DNA of 64,000 nt, taken from Kalymmatonema hyalinum WJT4-NPBG1 (GTDB lineage Bacteria > Cyanobacteriota > Cyanobacteriia > Cyanobacteriales > Nostocaceae). Below the pieces are notes generated by a model. It worked only from the letters and a program-made list of their open reading frames with translations. It did no database searches and was not told the origin of the DNA. The first letter of the stretch is position 1; every line of letters starts with the position of its first letter. The translations under genes were made by a program, and so were the position numbers. The DNA lies in contig JAHHIB010000001.1 of NCBI GenBank assembly GCA_019359075.1, positions 1-64,000 on the forward strand, in the 5' to 3' direction. Of the stretch, positions 62,691 to 64,000 are shown piece by piece.

Positions 62691-64000
62691 ATGAACGCTC
62701 TAGCCATTCTCCATCTTGAAGACAATGTCTTTGACGCGCATCGGATTGAGCGTGTGCTGGTTAAAGATGGCTGGGAGGTAGTAGCACAGGTCGTTAAGAC
62801 GCACAGTGAGTACATCAGTGCTATTGAACGAGGCGGTTTTGATTTAATCCTTTCAGAAAATGGAGTTGAAGGGTTTTCTGGGCGTTCTGCCTTTGAGATT
62901 GCTCATCAAAAGTACCCCAAAGTTCCCTTCATCTTTGTTTCTGGGAATGTCAATGACAAGGAAGCCGCAGCATACTTAGCTATGGGTGCTTTAGACTACA
63001 TTTATAAAAAGCAATTGTGGCGATTGCCACTCATGGCTCGATATGCCTTAGAACGTTCTTCATGTCAGCAGCTAGAGCGCTACAACCAGGCGATGGAACT
63101 GTTGGTGACTGTTGTTCAGGAACTCTCGCTTGCACGTAGTTTGGTTGAGATTACGGCTATAGTACGTCATGCTGCACGAGAACTGACGGGCGCTGATGGA
63201 GCAACCTTTGTTCTGCGTGAAGGCAATATGTGCTACTACGCTGAGGAAAACGCTATCCAGCCCTTGTGGAAAGGTCGCCGTTTTCCAATTCACATCTGTA
63301 TGGGTGGTTGGTGTATGCTGAACCGACAGCAAGCCATCATTGAGGATGTGTACGGTGATGAGCGCATCCCAATTGAAGCATATGAACCAACTTTTATCAA
63401 AAGCTTGGTCATGGTGCCAATCCGGAAGGAAGCACCCATTGGCGCTATTGGCAATTACTGGGCTCAACGACACACTCCTACCCCAGAGGAGGTACACCTG
63501 ATCCAAGCTCTTGCCGATAGTACATCCGTAGCGATGGAAAACGTTCAGGTGTACAGCGAACTAGAACAACGCGTGCGGCAGAGGACATCTCAGCTAGAAG
63601 CCGCGAACCAGGAATTGGAAGCCTTTTCGTATACCATTTCTCATGACTTGCAATCGCCCCTCAGGAGCATCATAGGCTTCAGCGAGCTTTTGCAGATGAA
63701 ATACAACAACCAACTCGACGAGCAGGGAAAGCAATACTTGAACCGCGTGTCTACCTCCGCAAACGGTATGAACACGCAAATTGATGCCATGCTGTCTTTG
63801 CACAAGCTGACACAGGTAGAACTCAAGCGAGAAACAGTTCAGCTTAGCGGCATAGCTCAGGAAATTTTATCTCATCTCAAGGCTGTTGAAGCAAATCGTC
63901 AAGTGGAAACACACGTTGCACAAGAACTAACAGTGAATGGAGACCCAGTTCTCCTGCGCGTGATGCTGGAAAACTTGCTGTCCAACGCCTGGAAGTATTC
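62691..64000 (+). CDS. REC-GAF-histidine kinase hybrid (partial, runs off window end)
   Basis: 436 complete codons, open at the right edge. Residues 1-125 form a receiver domain (AILHLEDNVFDAHRI, FIFVSGN, GALDYIYKK) in which the usual phosphoacceptor Asp is replaced by Glu56 (DLILSEN instead of ...SD). A GAF domain follows (about 145-290; VEITAIVRHAARELTGADGA). A coiled linker (QRVRQRTSQLEAANQELEAF) leads to a HisKA domain with His318 (TISHDLQSPLRS), then the start of the HATPase domain (VMLENLLSNAWKYS, N box). No transmembrane segment or PHY domain is visible. Signal unknown. Other domains may follow beyond the window. Confidence 0.88.
   Translation, partial: MNALAILHLEDNVFDAHRIERVLVKDGWEVVAQVVKTHSEYISAIERGGFDLILSENGVEGFSGRSAFEIAHQKYPKVPFIFVSGNVNDKEAAAYLAMGALDYIYKKQLWRLPLMARYALERSSCQQLERYNQAMELLVTVVQELSLARSLVEITAIVRHAARELTGADGATFVLREGNMCYYAEENAIQPLWKGRRFPIHICMGGWCMLNRQQAIIEDVYGDERIPIEAYEPTFIKSLVMVPIRKEAPIGAIGNYWAQRHTPTPEEVHLIQALADSTSVAMENVQVYSELEQRVRQRTSQLEAANQELEAFSYTISHDLQSPLRSIIGFSELLQMKYNNQLDEQGKQYLNRVSTSANGMNTQIDAMLSLHKLTQVELKRETVQLSGIAQEILSHLKAVEANRQVETHVAQELTVNGDPVLLRVMLENLLSNAWKY

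Noticed and set aside
63072-63506. 144-codon minus-strand frame near the right end
   Set aside because: Antisense to the REC-GAF-kinase gene, whose GAF domain is conserved in the other frame.
1-64000. tRNA, rRNA, tmRNA, RNase P RNA and riboswitch search by eye
   Set aside because: No cloverleaf T-arm signatures or conserved RNA cores seen; a covariance-model scan would be needed to exclude small RNAs.

Overview
The window is cyanobacterial chromosome. It carries psbA, psbY, psbP, a complete beta-carboxysome cluster (ccmK, ccmK, ccmL, ccmM, ccmN, ccmO, then the LysR gene rbcR), a CO2-uptake NDH-1 cluster (ndhF, ndhD, chpX/cupB-like), ppc, pilMNOQ and many copies of the HIP1 octamer GCGATCGC. 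Heptamer short tandem repeats, dispersed palindromes and this ccm gene order suggest a filamentous, probably heterocyst-forming (Nostocales-like) species. That assignment is inference; no rRNA is present. I see no tRNA, rRNA, CRISPR array or prophage.

Layout. 1-5.3 kb: the tail of an IS630-type transposase abuts a truncated, exported gamma-carbonic-anhydrase-like gene, followed by a cupin, a creatininase-family amidohydrolase, a serine beta-lactamase-like hydrolase and an ACT-domain malic enzyme. 5.5-12.4 kb: a DUF559 protein, psbA, and an MBOAT acyltransferase plus large SGNH-like protein pair that probably O-acetylates an exported polymer. 12.8-25.5 kb: ppc with a microsatellite inserted in frame, small conserved proteins, maf-psbP, a PP2C phosphatase, and a DUF502-nusB-ftsY series. 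26.4-35.1 kb: a flavoprotein that has lost its redox cysteines, cobD-like and HU genes, and the type IV pilus operon pilM-pilN-pilO-pilQ. 35.2-50.6 kb: a sugar-binding lipoprotein, a WD40 Ser/Thr kinase, hisC plus a duplicated hisC fragment, a Uma2 protein, folC, psbY, a gamma carbonic anhydrase, an M16 protease and map. 51-62.5 kb: the CO2-concentrating region. chpX-ndhD-ndhF reads leftward and ccmK-K-L-M-N-O and rbcR read rightward from a shared 0.64-kb control region. The window ends inside a REC-GAF-histidine kinase gene.

How the genes work together. The NDH-1/ChpX module hydrates CO2 at the thylakoid. The carboxysome genes build the shell (CcmK, CcmO, CcmL) and the CcmM/CcmN scaffold that packs Rubisco and carbonic anhydrase. 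RbcR is the likely regulator. CcmM keeps the features of an active gamma-CA and has a well-placed internal GTG start for the short scaffold form. PEP carboxylase and malic enzyme add C4 carbon metabolism.

The most unusual property is repeat invasion. Several unrelated repeat families (purine/pyrimidine microsatellites, heptamers, GC-rich palindromes) lie between genes and also in frame inside genes (ppc, ccmN, folC, the M16 protease, cobD, the DUF559 tail), and one heptamer array supplies a start codon. A 156-bp element with perfect 15-bp inverted ends and an 8-bp target duplication (a MITE) and a decayed HUH/RAYT transposase next to REP-like palindromes suggest how some of the repeats moved. 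I found no clearly new multi-gene system. The best candidates for new biology are the flavoprotein at 26.5-27.9 kb, the four-repeat SGNH protein at 9.4-12.4 kb and the in-frame repeat insertions.
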